DNA of 64,000 nucleotides, from contig NC_023751.2 in NCBI RefSeq assembly GCF_000499845.2, positions 29,483,475 through 29,547,474 on the forward strand, in the 5' to 3' direction. Below the pieces are notes generated by a model. The model was not told the DNA's origin. It did not search any database and saw nothing but the letters and a program-made list of their open reading frames with translations. The translations under genes and the position numbers were made by a program. Shown here one piece after another: positions 10,943-22,127 of the stretch (the stretch's first letter is position 1; each line of letters begins with the position of its first letter). The DNA comes from Phaseolus vulgaris (Eukaryota; Streptophyta; Magnoliopsida; Fabales; Fabaceae).

Positions 10943-12081
10943 TGTTAGAAAAGATAGCTTTAAACTAGAGGGGGGTGAATTGTTTAAAAGGGTTTTCGCA
11001 AACTTTTCAAAACTAGAATGAATTTATTTCAGAAACCAATTGATTCAGCAATTCAGTTAGCCAAAACAGCAAGCAAAAGTTGTAGTACCAGAAAAACAAT
11101 TGGTTGTTTCGTAGAAACAATCGGTTGTTTATATCAGCAAACAACAAACAAACTGAATTTAAAGAGTTAGAGATAGAGAGATTGTACACAGTTGTTTATA
11201 CTGGTTCACTCCAAACTAGAGCTACATCCAGACTTCTCAGAAACCCTGAGGATATCCACTAAGCAACCACACCTTGATCACTTACACAACAACCAAGAGA
11301 ATGACCTTGAACACCTCAAGAAACACACTCTCCTTGGCCAACACTAAGATTGCTGATCTTGAACACCTCAAGAACACACAACCAATCTCAGCAAACACAT
11401 AAACGAATTGTTCAACAGATTACAAAGATTACACTTGTTACAGATGAATATCTGAAATCAATACAAGTAGAATCCTATTCCAGCACCTTGATCAATCACA
11501 AAACTCTTAAGCAATATCAGCTCTTTGAAAAACTCTTAGAAAAACTTTGTCAAAAAGATTTCTCTTAATACTCAAATCTGTTTTTCTGAATTTATACAAA
11601 GATATAGTTTGTTATCAAATCTTAACAAACTCTTAAATTGCATTAAAAGATTGGTCAAAACATTTAATGACTGGAGCGTATACAGTTAAAGCATTTAAAG
11701 CTCAGTCAAACAGAAAACAGTTTTTCTGTTATGGTCCCAAAACAAACAATCGATTGTTTCCTCGAATCAATCGGTTGTTTTGGTACTTAATAGTTTCAAC
11801 CATTCAAAAACAGTTTTCAATCTTTCTCAAAACACCTAAGTATAAACAATCGGTTGTTTCGACAAAACAATCGGTTGTTTCAACTTAGTTTGAAAAACAT
11901 TTTACTTTCATAAAGATTGAGATGCTAATTACTTGAGATTTAATCAAAGGGTGGATTACAACATATAAACTACCCCAGAACAAAGCTTAAACCAGCACAG
12001 CAACATCAAGCAAAGCAAAGGCTTCAACATCCTTGAAAGAATTTGGATTCTTCAAAACATTGAACATCACAAGGTTCAACA
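10943..12081 (-). repeat. 3' LTR of Sirevirus-like element
   Basis: Boundaries TGTTAGAA...TTCAACA (plus strand) have complementary ends. The 12081 end abuts the polypurine tract. It contains three quasi-palindrome pairs: 11094/11115, 11744/11765 and 11844/11865 (starts), each 21 bp apart. Confidence 0.8.
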
Positions 12082-12096
12082 ATCTCCCCCTATTTG
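12082..12096 (-). other. Polypurine tract, LTR-proximal copy
   Basis: Plus-strand ATCTCCCCCTATTTG (minus: purine-rich AAATAGGGGGAGAT) directly abuts the LTR start, the normal site for plus-strand priming. Confidence 0.75.
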
Positions 12097-12317
12097 ATGA
12101 AGACAAATCCTTGATGCTTGTGTTGTACTTTATTAAATCTGAAGCAGTTCCTGCAATAGAACTTTGAGCAATACATTGAACTTCTGATATTCTGTTAGTA
12201 TACAGATAAACAGTTTAAAGCTTAAAACATATCTAATATCAGAAACATATTACATATTCCAAACAGTTTTATCAACTTTAAAACAGAAACTTAAAACAAA
12301 CTCGAAACACAACATAT

Positions 12318-12332
12318 ATCTCCCCCTATTTG
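12318..12332 (-). other. Polypurine tract, second copy
   Basis: An exact 15-bp repeat of the LTR-proximal tract, 236 bp further inside. Multiple PPT copies are a described trait of Sireviruses. Confidence 0.65.
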
Positions 12333-12642
12333 TCTTCACAAATAGATAAAGATAAGAGATAAAACAAGATATTGTTTTGATTACATCATAATAAAACAGC
12401 AACAGCAAAAGGAAAGAAATTTTAAAACCAGAAAAGAACAACAAAAAACAATCGATTGTTTCGATGACCAATCGGTTGTTTTTCCTTCATTCTTCTTCAT
12501 CAGCAAACTGAAGATCAAAGATTTGATTCTGGACAGCTTCAATTTTTTCATCCAAAGTCATAAACCTTGCATCCATGTTGTCAAACCTGGTGTCAATTCT
12601 TTGGAAATTACTAACACAGAGATCATGGAGGCTCCATTGATT

Positions 12643-13684
12643 TTAAGCAAAGCTATCAAGCCTATTCATCATGAGTCTTTCAAAAGACGACATGGTTGGC
12701 ATTCTTTCTCCTTGATGTCCATCAACAGCACTAGGTCCTGCATCTTGAAAATCTTCAGTTGGATCTTCATGTTGAACATCCATATCAGCAGGTTCATCTT
12801 GTTCAAGATTAGCAGCACCACTAGATGAGGCACCATGATCACCATCCTTACTTATCCATATTCCACCTACTTTTGTAAAGCCCATCTTGTTGAGTGATCC
12901 ATTGTTCAACTCTTGAGTTGACTTGATCAGCTCAGAAGTTTCATCTTCAAGATTAACTTCAAAATAGAGTAGAAACTTAGATATTAAAACAGCATAGGGG
13001 ATAATCACCTAACCTCATGGCTTTTTGCATGTGTTCTTTGATTATATGAATCCAATTGATCTTGACTTTCTTGGTGATTCAGAAGATATAAATTAGATCT
13101 TCTTCAGTTAGCACAGAGTGATTACTCCCCCTTGGAGTTAGAATCCAAGTTACAATGAGAGCAAACAACCTCTCATCAAGCTTCAAACCTCCAACCGAGC
13201 ATGTACTAACTTGAACATATTAATTTTTCAAGCAACTTTTGTAGAACTGGATTTTATTAAAATCCTCCACCACACCAAGATTTCCCTTGTTGATTCTCAG
13301 ACCAGAAAACTTAAGTCCAGCAACAGCAGCCCAAACTTCATGAGTTATCTCCATTTCCACACCTTTCACATGAGAAACTAGATTGTTTCCCTCAAACTTC
13401 AAGTTTGTGTAGAATACCCTCACCAAATCTGGATAAATGTTTCCCTTCATCTCTAGGAACTTTCTGAGAGATTGATCCTTGAGCAGTCTTCTCACATTAT
13501 CAAGCTTTTGACTTTTCAGCCAATCAAAGCATACAACCTTGGGGTTGTTTATCTTCTTGATACTTGTCTCATATCTATACTTCTCAATGAAATCATTGTC
13601 TCCAGAAAACCAGCCTTCTAGCCTTCCTCCAGACCTTACTGCCCTGGTTTTGACTCTCTTGGAGGTGGGAGGGGCTGATTCCAT
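12643..13684 (-). pseudogene. Accessory ORF of the Sirevirus-like element (plant transposon protein type)
   Basis: An ATG at 13684 (minus) opens a 154-codon frame (MESAPPTSKRVKTRAVRSGG...). It contains the block LVRVFYTNLKFEGNNLVSHV and WAAVAGLKFSG, the style of the widespread 'putative plant transposon protein' family. A stop at about 13220 interrupts it. The likely C-terminal continuation is at 13008-12643, with acidic and Ser/Gly-rich stretches. Its biochemical role is unknown. It occupies the place where pol or an env-like gene would lie in an autonomous element. Confidence 0.6.
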
Positions 13685-14534
13685 GACAGCAGAGACGAAA
13701 ACAGAGGAGAGAACACTTCACAAAGATGGTGCAAGAGATATTGCAAGAGATGTTGCAATTGGTTGTTCTTGTGGAAGAAATCTGCACTGGATTTTATAGC
13801 AGTAAGAGAATCAATTTGAATTTAATTCCATTAAAGGGTACCTGATTTTCAGAGAGAGAGGACTTGACTCTGTTTTGCACAGAAAATGTCAGAAAAAGCT
13901 GAAAATCACATGGTCTTCACAAGTGATCTTTGACTAGTCATTAAGGCTCTTGAATTTCCAAGATTTTGGAATATATTTCTTTATGACTGTTGTAACTTCT
14001 TTCTGAACATGATCAGCTTTCAATACAGATCTTTTGACCAAGATTCTCTCTTTTAAATTGATCTGCAACGGATAGAAATTCAAAAAAGCAATTAAATCAA
14101 TTTCTTCATAGTGTTGTCAGACTCAAAACAATCGGTTGTTTCGAATAAACAATCGGTTGTTTTTCTGCAACAGTTAAAAACTTGATTTTTGAAATTTTAA
14201 CCATGAGCAGAAGCAGTTTAAATCATATGACATTGATTAAAAGAAAATTAATCACAAGAAAGAACTTTGAAACAGAGATTGAGAACAAATAAAGGAAAGT
14301 CTTATCCTTATGTTGATTCTTCAATGAGCCAATTGCTTGTTGATCAAGAAAACTCCTTTTCACTGTTTTTGATCTTTTGGATAGCATTGATTCAGCTTCA
14401 ATGACTGCCTTTTTCTTCAACAGCTTGATCAAATGGCTCAGTTCTTCTTTTTCTCTTTATTTTTCCTCACTTGAACTGCAAGAATCATCATCATTTTCAG
14501 CTACCAAACATATGTTTGCTTTTTCATCTTCACT

Positions 14535-15620
14535 TCATGAAGAACTTGATGATGACACCTCATTTTCATCCCAAGCTATGTAGGCTCTTTTTGTCTTGCC
14601 TTTCTTCTCCTTGTAGCTTGTCTTTTTCTCTTTGCTCTTGTTAGGACAATCTGCCTTTATGTGACCTTGCTCACCACAACCAAAACAAGTATAGTTATTT
14701 GAATTAAATTCATTGGGTTTCTTGTTTCCATACCTATCCTTGTTGTTGTCTTTGTTGCAGTTTCTCTTTAGGAATTTGCTGAACTTTCTTGACAGCAAAC
14801 TAAGATTTTCCTCATCACTATCATCACTTGAATCTTGCTTTCCCTTATGCTTGGATGCTTTCAAGCCTTTGCTCCTTGTGTGCTTATCTTCACTTTCTTG
14901 AACATTGAGTCTAATCATCTCTAGCTCATGTTCCCTAAGCTTTCCAAACAAAGAGGCAACACTTAATGATGTTAGATCTTTAGATTCAGAAATAGTAGTT
15001 ACCTTTGGTTGCCATGCTCTATCAAGACATTGCAAGATCTTGATGTTCACCTCTTCTTTGTCAAAGGTCTTGTCTAGGCTCATAAGGTGATTGATGATGT
15101 GTGTAAACCTTTTCTGCACCTCAGCTATTGTTTCTCCTTTAAACATTCTAAACATCTCATACTCTTGGATGAGAGCATGCTTTCTAGCTCTTTTCACCTC
15201 ATTTGTTCATTCATGAGTGACTTCCAAAGTGTCCCACATTTCTTTTGATGATTTGCATTATGAGACCCTGAAAAACTCATCAGAATTTAAAGCAGAGGTT
15301 ATAATATTTTTTGCAATGCAATCTCATTTGGCCTTTTTGCTTTCTGCATCAGTCCATTGAGACCATGGCTTCTCAATGACAGAACCATCTTTTTCAAACT
15401 TTGGGATAAAAGGACTATTTTCAATTGCATCCCAAATTCCTTTGTCAAGAGATTCCATAAATATTTTCATTCTAACTTTCCAAAACTGGTAATTCAAACC
15501 CCAAAACAAGGGTGATCTGTTAATTGAGGCACCTTCCCCAAACGGTAGTCTATCAGCCATTTTAAAAAGATTTTTAGGATCAACTTGAATGACTTTCAAG
15601 AACCAAGCTCTTGATGCCAA
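14535..15620 (-). pseudogene. UBN2-type copia gag with CCHC zinc knuckle
   Basis: The first frame (15620-15324) includes the typical start MADRLPFGEGASINRSPLF and NYQFWKVRMKIFMESLDKGI. A break near 15320-15200 (stops, frame change) precedes a 220-codon frame (15197-14535). That frame holds YEMFRMFKGETIAEVQKRF, an acidic linker, the zinc knuckle CFGCGEQGHIKADC (C-X2-C-X4-H-X4-C) and a Lys-rich then Ser-rich tail. Gag would form the particle in which the genome is copied. The copy is inactive through at least two lesions. Confidence 0.82.
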
Positions 15621-15621
15621 T
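15607..15621 (-). other. iMet-type primer-binding site
   Basis: The minus strand reads ATTGGCATCAAGAGC immediately after the LTR end (CTAACA). It is close to the TGGTATCAGAGC consensus complementary to initiator-Met tRNA, with one substitution and one extra base. Confidence 0.65.
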
Positions 15622-16387
15622 TGTTAGAAAAGATGGCTTTAAACTAGAGGGGGGTGAATTGTTTAAAAGGGTTTTCGCAAACTTTTCAAAACTAGAATGA
15701 ATTTATTTCAGAAACCAATTGATTCAGCAATTCATTTAGCCAAAACAGCAAGCAAAAGCTGTAGTACCAGAAAAACAATCGGTTGTTTCGTAGAAACAAT
15801 CGGTTGTTTATACCAGCAAACAACAAACAAACCGAATTTAAAGAGTTAGAGATAGAGATATTGTACACAGTTGTTTATACTGGTTCACTCCAAACTAGAG
15901 CTACATCCAGTCTTCTCAGAAACCCTGAGGATATCCACTAAACAACCACACCTTGATCACTTACACAACAACCAAGAGAATGACCTTGAACACCTCAAGA
16001 AACACACTCTCCTTGGCCAACATTAAGATTGCTGATCTTGAACACCTCAAGAACACACAACCAATCTCAGCAAACACATAAACGAATTGTTCAACAGATT
16101 ACAAAGATTACACTTGTTACAGATGAATATCTGAAATCAATACAAGTAGAATCCTATTCCAGCACCTTGATCAATCACAAAACTCTTAAGCAATATCAGC
16201 TCTTTGAAAAACTCTTAGAAAAACTTTGTCAAAAAGATTTCTCTTAATACTCAAATATGTTTTTCTGAATTTATACAAAGATATAGTTTGTTATCAAATC
16301 TTAACAAACTCTTAAATTGCATTACAAGATTGGTCAAGCATTTAATGACTGGAGCGTATACAGTTAAAGCATTTAAAGCTCAGTTAA
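15622..16387 (-). repeat. Truncated 5' LTR of Sirevirus-like element
   Basis: Matches 10943 to about 11710 nearly base for base, including the quasi-palindrome pair (15773/15794). Similarity stops at GCTCAGTTAAA, where gypsy-like DNA resumes. The roughly 370-bp U3 part is lost, so the element lacks its own promoter end. Confidence 0.8.
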
Positions 16388-16759
16388 AAGTATGGGTTAA
16401 GGGAGTGCTTGATAAAGCTTGAAAGGAGAGGTGAATGTGTGTAGGGGTATCGGTTTCAGGGTTTGAGAGGGTGTTGTTGAAAGTTTCTACATGGTTTACT
16501 AACGGAGATTCTTCACTCAATAAAAGAAGAAAGTGGTGGGTTGAACACTAGTGACCCGGGAAAAACCTTTCATCACAATTGTAACACAACCCAGCAACCA
16601 TACATTCTTGAACTTGGGATGATGTAAGCTTTTTTATAAGAATGGAGGGGGTGCAGGGGGAGGTGTGGAAGTGGAACTCGAAGGGTGTGGTGAAGGTAAC
16701 AAATGAGTTGATGGTTGGGGTAAAGTGGGTGAAAACCGTAATGAACGTTTGTAATCAAT

Positions 16760-17210
16760 GACTTTTTACTCCAGAAGCTTGGCTAGGCTCATGGCCTGTG
16801 TGATGGAGGTGGGTTGTAAGACAACAAGTTCTCGTCGAATCTTAAGGATAAGACCAGAGATGAAACAATTAAGTATCATCTCAGTAGTGAATCCCATAAC
16901 CCAATTGCAGAGTTTTTCAAATGTCTTTTAGTAATTTGTAATTGTCTTGTGTTGGCGCAATTTAAAAAACTTTGCCTGGTGATTAGCGTATGTTGAGGGT
17001 CCAAAACATAGTTCCAAGGTTCTACTAAAAGAAATTCAATCACTAAGTTTGTGGTTTTGATACATCCATTTAAATCAACTTAGTACATCACCTCGTATAT
17101 AAAAAGCAACCATATTTAAACGAGAGTCCCAAGGAATATTATAAAATTGCAAAAACTTATCAACATGGAATAACCAGTCTAAAGGGTCTGAACCATCAAA
17201 GAAAGAGAGT
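16760..17210 (-). pseudogene. Ty3/gypsy gag remnant
   Basis: Minus-strand phrases FFDGSDPLDWLFHVDKF, AFYIRGDVLS, then FKWMYQNHKLSD, LELFGPSTY-like and NCFISGL blocks are characteristic of the Retrotrans_gag domain. Stops interrupt it several times. It belongs to the 4540-19126 element. Confidence 0.72.
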
Positions 17211-17624
17211 TGAATTTTGGGTGCTCGTATTGTGGGGAAGGAAGGGGAAAAGATGAATGAGGAGGTATAGTTGCGGTTGTTGAGGTAGTGAAAATAGCGT
17301 GGATGTTATTGATAACAGGGGGTGGGACGGAGAATGTGACATCAAGGGAGAAGTTGGTAAAATGAGTCGACATTAAGGGAAATAGAGGTGGTTTGAGATG
17401 ATAAGTTAGTGAAAAGGCCATTAAGGGTATGAGTGATTGTCTTTTGTTTTGATTCCAAAGCGGCTTGGTGTGCTTCTAAAGTTTGTTGGAGATTTTGATA
17501 ACGAACCTCATGGTTTTCCTGTGAGGTGTGAAATTAGGTTTGGAGGTTGGCTAATTTGTCAAGGATGGATTGAAGGATATCTTCCATATCTTTGATTCGT
17601 TTGGAAGGCAAAGAGGTGGGTCAG

Positions 17625-18824
17625 TGATAACTGTCGTTTTGCTGTTAAATTAATATGATTCTAGCGTAGACTTGTCTAACACTAGAGAGATGATAGTATA
17701 ATTGTGGACAAATGTCCCCAAGTCGTCTCCCAACGAATCCAATAGTAAAATCAGTTGATCAGGGTTTAGAATCTATCTGTAAGCAATAAAAGTTAGCAAA
17801 AACAATAATAATAAAAATGGGGTTAAGATAGTTGTGCAGAAAATATAAAAGAGATTGAAATAGAAAATAAAAAGAAGTTGATCCCCAAGTTCTTCCACCA
17901 TTGAATTCTTCACAGGTTCTCTAAAGATTAATTCTTTCTCAATCCTCCAATAGAGCTAAACCAGATTGAACATGCGCCGATCTGATTCAACTGAAACTCA
18001 CTAGTAAAGCATGTGTCTACTAGTTTAATCAATACCCACTTTGTTCCATGCGTATACTCCATGGGAATGCTTACCTCCTCTCCCTTGAATCATGCGCCCA
18101 ATAAATTAATTAGAACAATGTGAACTAACTAAGAAACCAAAGTTTAAGATAAGGAAGACTCTCAATCATGCGTTCAAGTACAACCTCTCACAAAAACCAG
18201 TTTTCCAGGAGATTAGACAATAAAAACAACTGCTATAGAGAATTAAAAATCGAAACTTTTATTGAACAAAACCTCAGAACTCAATGGGGAATTACAAAAG
18301 AATCAACCAAAAAGGTTTAGCTTTCCATGCGGAGGAAAAACAAAAGAATTACTAAGAAGAAAATAAACTAAGAAAACCCTATGAAGCTCTCTCTTTTCTC
18401 CTTGATGTTTGTGTCCTTTTATAGGATTTTCTGCTCCAAGGATCTTGAGAGAATATTGTAGTTTATATTTTGTTAACCGTTTCCAAGTTTCTATCTTTCT
18501 AGAATTCTTGTATTTTGCAGAAGATTTGCTTCCAATTCTGTTTCTGGGATATTGTAGATTTTATTTTCTCTTTCTTCTCCTCAGAATTTGTTTCCTATTT
18601 TGGTTCAAGAAGCAATTTGGACTTTTGCATATTTGGCCCATTCACAAAGGTAGATGCTTCCTCCGAATAATTTACTCTAAAAACACAAAATTAACAATAA
18701 TAATAGTTAAGGCCCAAATAAACCCAATTATAAGAATATTAATTAAAACAATGGATTTATTTATTATTATAGTCCAATAATCTATGAATAAGACTAATGA
18801 GTGTGAATAAATATATGCTCATCA
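17625..18824 (-). mobile_element. Solo LTR (Tat/Athila-type)
   Basis: 1200 bp, TGATAACTG...TGCTCATCA, matching the LTR at 7811-9003 throughout. No PBS, internal sequence or second LTR adjoins it, so it is a solo LTR formed by LTR-LTR recombination. The flanking pentamers GTCAG and GTAAG differ at one base, a likely decayed target-site duplication. It sits just inside the host gypsy 5' LTR. Confidence 0.8.
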
Positions 18825-18843
18825 GTAAGTGAAAGCACCAAAA

Positions 18844-19126
18844 TGTTACGTTGATGGGGGAAAGGTAGTAAAAGATGCAGGTAAGAGAAACCACTGTGAG
18901 AAAGAGCTAACTAAAGATATGAAAATTCTAACAATATTATTCTCTACCTCCTCTGAATGCATAGATACATTTTATAATATCCTTGTTAGCTAATAACTAT
19001 GAGACAACTGTAACTTCTAACAAAAAACATAACAAAATTACGATAGCTCATTTTCTTCTAGATGAAATCTCTAAACCTTATAGGTTTTTCTCTATTTCGA
19101 ATGGGCCTTGATGTTTTGGGCTAACA
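18844..19126 (-). repeat. Gypsy 5' LTR (higher-coordinate copy)
   Basis: 283 bp, TGTTACG...GCTAACA. The minus strand continues into TTTGGTGCTTTCAC, a plausible primer-binding region, before the solo LTR interrupts. Confidence 0.65.
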
Positions 19127-19804
19127 CTGTGAGTTCTAAAAATTTCTCGGAAGTATGTCTTTTCGTTGTTATAATTTTACTCTATTTTGTTGAATTTGAA
19201 CAATTCAATTATATCCAATAAAAGTTATATATGTTTCATTGGCAAGAGCACGAGATTACAATATTTGCAAAATATGATGACTGCTCATATTGATGAAATT
19301 CATCGCATTTGTGAAATGATGGATCTACATATGAGCAAAATATTTGTATGGAACATATTTAAGCTTCTTTGGCTTTATTTTTGCAAACAATTCTTACCTT
19401 CGTGAAAGTTCTTCAAACAATTGTTCCCTGTTCGGTATTCTGGTGAATGTTACTCTTCTGGTCAACGATATTTTATTGGGATTTCTGCATTTTGATGGTA
19501 CCATTTTGGTGCTTGAATGGATGTTTACACTCCAAATGGATCTAAAGTGGATATTGTTGTGATGCTTTTTGATAAAAAAAAAAGGTAGTTCCATGATTTC
19601 AAATGCTTCATGAAATGGCTGCGGTGAATACTTGGCCAACATTGACTATAGCGTTAGAATCACAGTTAGTCATTCTTCATTTATTAAGAGAATCTTTTAA
19701 ATATCAATTCCTCGCATATTTATAAAAATCTCTTATCGTTACGAACAAATGTTATAAAACAATTAACATTTTAAATATGCTAAGCATTATCATTTAGGTC
19801 AAAT
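19127..19804. other. Unassigned flank with short ORFs
   Basis: Several frames of 70-82 codons on both strands overlap here. None resembles a family I know, and splice-compatible exons were not found. It could be host DNA or an older element. Confidence 0.3.
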
Positions 19805-20363
19805 GTTTAGAAGTACTTTCCAGTCAAATATAAGGATCAAAATCATGAATAGTTTCAAGGTTTGAGAAAAAAAGATAATACCAATCATCAATTAAGAACT
19901 GAATACTATAGATAAATATCACCTCAATACATAAGAGTTTGAACATATTATTTTCAATCTTAAAGGAAAGAATTAGCCACTCATGATGGCTACTACAAGC
20001 ATGGACAACAAGAAAAGAAGATCTAGAGCATTTCTCCTTGACGACTACCTCCTTTAGGGTTTCCTTCCTTTGGTTCCTCCCAATTATGTATAGGGTTATG
20101 CATCATGCCTTTTATTTAACCTAATTGGGTTTGGGCTAAGTGACATTTTATTTCATAATTCATTTCTATGTTTCATCTCTCCTTAAATTCCTGAAAATAA
20201 TACAAAATTGGGCATAAATCATTCTTATTCGTCTCATAATCCAAAATTATGTAAAAAGATTAAAATTCCTAAATTAGAGGTTGAATTATAATTATTTTAT
20301 CAATTAAAGTTCATAAGTATCTAACTTTTTGTATGAAATATTACTTAATTATGACACTTATCA
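19805..20363 (+). repeat. Dispersed LTR-like repeat, copy 1
   Basis: Shares long stretches with 39683-40409 in the same orientation (AGAAGTACTTTCCAGTCAAA, CAATACATAAGAGTTTGAA, the block to GGGCTAAGTGAC and the AT-rich tail ending ACTTATCA). This copy lacks the CTCGCCTGGGCGAG array present in the other. Family unknown. Confidence 0.65.
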
Positions 20364-20383
20364 ATCCTACAATATTAAAATTG

Positions 20384-20681
20384 TTAGATGGTCTTTTAGT
20401 GTTGAGTGAATTAGATAGTCTTTGTGTTAAAAAAAAAGAATAGTCAACATATAAAGCATTGATCCATTAGACAGTTTAATTATGCATAGACACACTAGAT
20501 GATCTTACAATACAAAGACCTACTAGATGGTCTTGCTAGACAGTCTCTAATAACATAATATGTGAGATGACCCCAAAGCACAAGACAAGTAAAATGAAAC
20601 AGTGCTAATGAACACGTTAGATGGTCACTGGAACTTATACATGCTAGACAATCACTTCCTCCTCTACATGTTAGACTATCT
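20384..20681. repeat. Periodic TTAGAYNRTCTAA quasi-palindrome array
   Basis: Copies of a YTAGAYNRTC core start at 20384, 20411, 20467, 20495, 20523, 20536, 20563 (weak), 20617, 20644 and 20671. Most neighbours are 27-28 bp apart or twice that. The best copy is TTAGACTATCTAA, a dyad. Non-coding. Confidence 0.7.
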
Positions 20682-22127
20682 AATGTGTCGGAGAATGTAT
20701 ATAGTTGATTTTTGTGTTCTTAGAATACTTTTTGACATTGCTTTAACAGTTTACCTTCCTAGATACGATTAATCCATACAAATCAAAGTTTTCTATTAAA
20801 ATAACTGATTGATTAATTATGGGAGGTTTTCGTATTTCTAAACATAAAACAGCATCTTTTTAATGAATTTTGAATGAAGTATATTTTTTTTATGATGATT
20901 AAAAAGTATTTTGGTATGCCTTAAAGATTAGATTAAGACATTATTAGAAAGTTTTCATCTATATTAACTCGTTTTTCAAAAAACATATTGAGTAAATACA
21001 TTTAGGTTGAAGTTTGAGTATTACAACATTTAAAACTTGTAAAGAATTAGAATTTTTTTTAAAAATATATTTATAGTGAAAATTATAGAATAAAAGGTTG
21101 GGATAATTCTGAAATTAACAAATTATGTTACAGTGATACCCATGCATTTAAATGATGATTCTTATTGATTCTGATATTAAAAAAAAAAATTAGAAAATTT
21201 TACAACACTTAAAGACACGTAGGTAGGAATATTAGATCAGAAGTTTCCCTTTTCAAGTGTCTAATAATAAAATGATGATGTTGTCGTACAAGATTTGTGC
21301 AAATGATAATTAAAGCAATATCAAACTTCTATCAATGAAGATATCAAAATAGACAAATATTCAAAGTCCAATGAGTGATTCAGACATATTAAAACTTCAA
21401 TATCATAACATTCTTTTTCTAGTGTCTAGTATGAGAAAGATGATGAACAATACAAAGTTCTGGAAATTCAAGTATAAATTAATTAAAGTTTCAACGCTTA
21501 AGTTGATACAAATAAGGAAGCATTTTAAAAGTTCAAATATGTGATTAAGACACACATAATACATCAAAGCCAAAGTTCCTTAAAAAAACGTCTAGCGCAT
21601 GAAGAAAGAACAGTTGTGCATATTTGAATAGATATTTTGAGTCAACTAGTTTTAAAGCTTCAACATAAACATTTGGATAAAGATAGAAACCCATATAGAG
21701 TGTCCAAGATGCAGACAGAATGATTCAATGTAAAAGTTTCCATATAGAGCGTCTAACGATTATATGGTACAATGCATTACAAGAACTTCAAACGTACATC
21801 TTTTGAGTACTATATAAAGAGCCAGTGAATGAAGATGAACAAGAATGGTGAAAATTATTTCAAAGAGAAATAAGAGTTTGCGAGAGAGTTTTGCATTGTA
21901 CATATTCTATCTGCTTCATAGAGCGTCTAGTGATTTGGGTTATGAGCTAAACCTTTGTAAATCCTTCAAACAAGTGAAGTATACCCTGTTAGCTTACATT
22001 GTTCTTTATTTAGGGTGTCTTTCTCTTTTTTGAGAGTGATATTCATTTTAGGGGTAGATTAATAATGGTTTACCTGGAGAGATTTATACTTCTCCTAGAG
22101 AAGTATAAAATACTTATCTTTGAGAGG
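20682..22127. other. Retroelement-like non-coding DNA
   Basis: AT-rich. It contains scattered GTCTAG/GTCTAA words (21256, 21424, 21588, 21748, 21923) and a TATATAAAG box near 21812. This suggests an old LTR, but no partner copy or boundaries are visible. Confidence 0.35.

Larger units (their letters stand above)
10943..16387 (-). mobile_element. Non-autonomous Sirevirus-like copia LTR element (gag + extra ORF, no pol)
   Basis: A complete 3' LTR (10943-12081) and a truncated 5' LTR (15622 to about 16387) are nearly identical over their shared 770 bp. From 15622 downward on the minus strand: an iMet-like PBS (ATTGGCATCAAGAGC), a UBN2-type gag with CCHC zinc knuckle, a second ORF of the plant-transposon type, two polypurine tracts and the 3' LTR. 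No reverse transcriptase, RNase H or integrase is visible in the 3.5-kb interior. UBN2 gag, duplicated PPTs and palindrome-rich LTRs fit the Sirevirus branch of copia. The U3 end of the 5' LTR is missing, so TSDs cannot be tested. Confidence 0.8.
4540..19126 (-). mobile_element. Decayed Ty3/gypsy retrotransposon hosting three nested insertions
   Basis: LTR-like copies lie at 4540 to about 4816 and 18844-19126 in the same orientation; both share AGTAAAAGATGCAGG and the run to GGGCYT near the end. Between them, minus-strand remnants occur in the order gag (about 17.2 kb), RT and RNase H (10.6-9.2 kb), then integrase (6.2 kb). That is the Ty3/gypsy order for a minus-strand element. Stops and frameshifts run throughout, so it is dead. 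Three foreign blocks interrupt it: 6508-9003, 10943 to about 16387, and 17625-18824. I found no clean target-site duplication outside the LTRs. Confidence 0.75.

Noticed and set aside
14377..15090. Plus-strand Ser/Leu-rich ORFs
   Set aside because: Reverse of the gag coding sequence.
19187..19642. Gene candidate from overlapping 72-82-codon ORFs
   Set aside because: ORFs on both strands overlap, no recognisable family, no coherent splice structure.
20384..20681. CRISPR-like array
   Set aside because: Plant nuclear DNA; short degenerate cores with irregular spacing, no conserved repeat or cas genes.
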